A DNA stretch of 38,221 nucleotides from an uncultured Neglectibacter sp. (GTDB taxonomy: Bacteria > Bacillota > Clostridia > Oscillospirales > Acutalibacteraceae), in assembly GCA_904419785.1 (NCBI GenBank), contig CAJFSY010000016.1, forward strand, positions 1 to 38,221, written 5' to 3'. The notes under the pieces were generated by a model, which was given only the letters and a program-made list of their open reading frames with translations, did not search any database and was not told the origin of the DNA. Position numbers and translations under genes: made by a program. This document shows, piece by piece, positions 37,539 through 38,221 of this stretch. Positions within the stretch are counted from its first letter, which is position 1. Each line of letters starts with the position of its first letter.

Positions 37539-38221
37539 TCAACTCGCGGCATTTGTGTCGGCGTTCATAGGAGCACCGAATGTTGCGTTTTCGTTAATGA
37601 GACCACTGCCGATATTATAGTCGATTGCATGATCGTCTGTGTTGTGTTTGAACAAGCCTGTGTAGTTATTTTCGAACCACCAACCAGTTACGCCTAACCA
37701 ATATTTTGTGTTGAGTGTGTGAAAATCGACGGCTTCCAGTTCGTTAGTGGATATGGAATTACCACCGATCCAAATGTTATGACCCCATTTGGTTTCGCCC
37801 AGCCTGTTTTCCAAACTGGATGGGATTTCTCCGTTTTTGATTCCGGGTTTTACGAAAGAATCGTAGATATCGAACTGGTTAGCGAGTTCAATAGCACGCT
37901 CATCAGCATAAATCTGGAGGGCTTCGTTCCATTCCAGCTCCTGCTGTGGCAACACCGTCAACGGAAGTTACGTCGAAGCCCTGTGCGGTGTAAATGCGGC
38001 CGTTCTCAACGTAGCCGCCCGCGGGGATGATACCCAGGTCAGTGTAATATGCACAGACAGTGTTGGGTTCGTCAGGGAACGCGTGATATCCATTCTCGCC
38101 TTCATTCACCACGCCGTCGGCCGGTACGGGCAGCAGGTCTACGCTGTCACGGTCGAAATATGCCTGCATACCCGCGCCGTAGTTGTACACGGGGAAGGTG
38201 ATGATGGTGTCGTCGGCAGTC
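37539..38221 (-). pseudogene. Frameshifted, edge-truncated gene; possible CAP-like C-terminal domain
   Basis: Two overlapping minus-strand frames read as one interrupted protein. The upstream frame is open from the window edge (38221) and contains YNYGAGMQAYFDRDSVDLLPVP, AYYTDLGIIPAGGYVENGRIYTAQGFDVTSVDG, then ends at about 37903. The second frame, one base out, runs from about 37961 to the stop at 37539 and contains ELEWNEALQIYADERAIELANQF, then WGHNIWIGG. The latter is loosely like the start of CAP/SCP domains, but the family is uncertain. A single-base indel between about 37930 and 37965 would explain the break. This is either a real frameshift, programmed or mutational, or a sequencing error. 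The 5' part lies outside the window, so no signal peptide can be judged. Confidence 0.6.

Overview
The window looks like chromosomal DNA from a Gram-positive member of the Clostridia, most likely an Oscillospirales (Oscillospiraceae/Ruminococcaceae-type) gut anaerobe. The grounds are the strong AAGGAGG ribosome binding sites, frequent GTG and TTG starts, SigA-like promoters with 16-18 bp spacers, ECF-type vitamin transporters, an S-layer-homology surface protein, a glgB-glgC-glgD-glgA glycogen operon, and a GH3 glucosidase with the inverted domain order known from rumen clostridia. The assignment is inferred from gene content, not from a database search.

Layout. 1-470: a tRNA-Ser(CGA) cut by the left edge, a degenerate copy of its 5' half, and two back-to-back promoters. 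526-5791: a lipoprotein joining a metal/cobalamin-type binding protein to a peptidoglycan-binding domain, a MATE exporter, an EamA transporter, nagB and an ECF S component. 5945-7000 (minus): two TM2-domain proteins. 7284-16594: a compact block of phage structural genes. 16670-17914: hflX. 18247-24234: glycogen synthesis genes. 24563-27723: two paralogous O-antigen-polymerase/ligase-like membrane proteins. 27789-28340 (minus): an unknown protein. 28600-29543: a TPP riboswitch and thiT. 29599-32004 (minus): an inverted GH3 glucosidase, divergent from a TetR regulator that leads three small membrane-protein genes (32219-34398). 34480-36063 (minus): an SLH-PepSY surface protein. 36386-37208: smpB and ssrA (tmRNA). 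37539-38221 (minus): a frameshifted gene running off the right edge.

The most unusual segment is 7284-16594. It encodes a portal, an S78-type prohead protease, a decoration protein, an HK97-like major capsid protein, three short connector genes, and then a Mu/PBSX-type baseplate (N-like hub with LysM, D-like hub, gp45-like spike, gp46/gp25-like, gpJ/gp47-like, gp48-like and one terminal gene). No terminase, sheath, obvious tail tube, tape measure, holin, endolysin, integrase or repressor is visible. Intact, coupled reading frames and internal terminators suggest a maintained, domesticated particle: a capsid apparently joined to a contractile-type baseplate with little or no tail between them. 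This is the best candidate here for an undescribed system.

The glycogen genes form a coherent pathway: GlgC/GlgD make ADP-glucose, GlgA polymerises it and GlgB branches it. nagB and the GH3 enzyme point to use of amino sugars and plant or host glycans. Thiamine uptake is under riboswitch control. SmpB and tmRNA form the adjacent ribosome-rescue pair.
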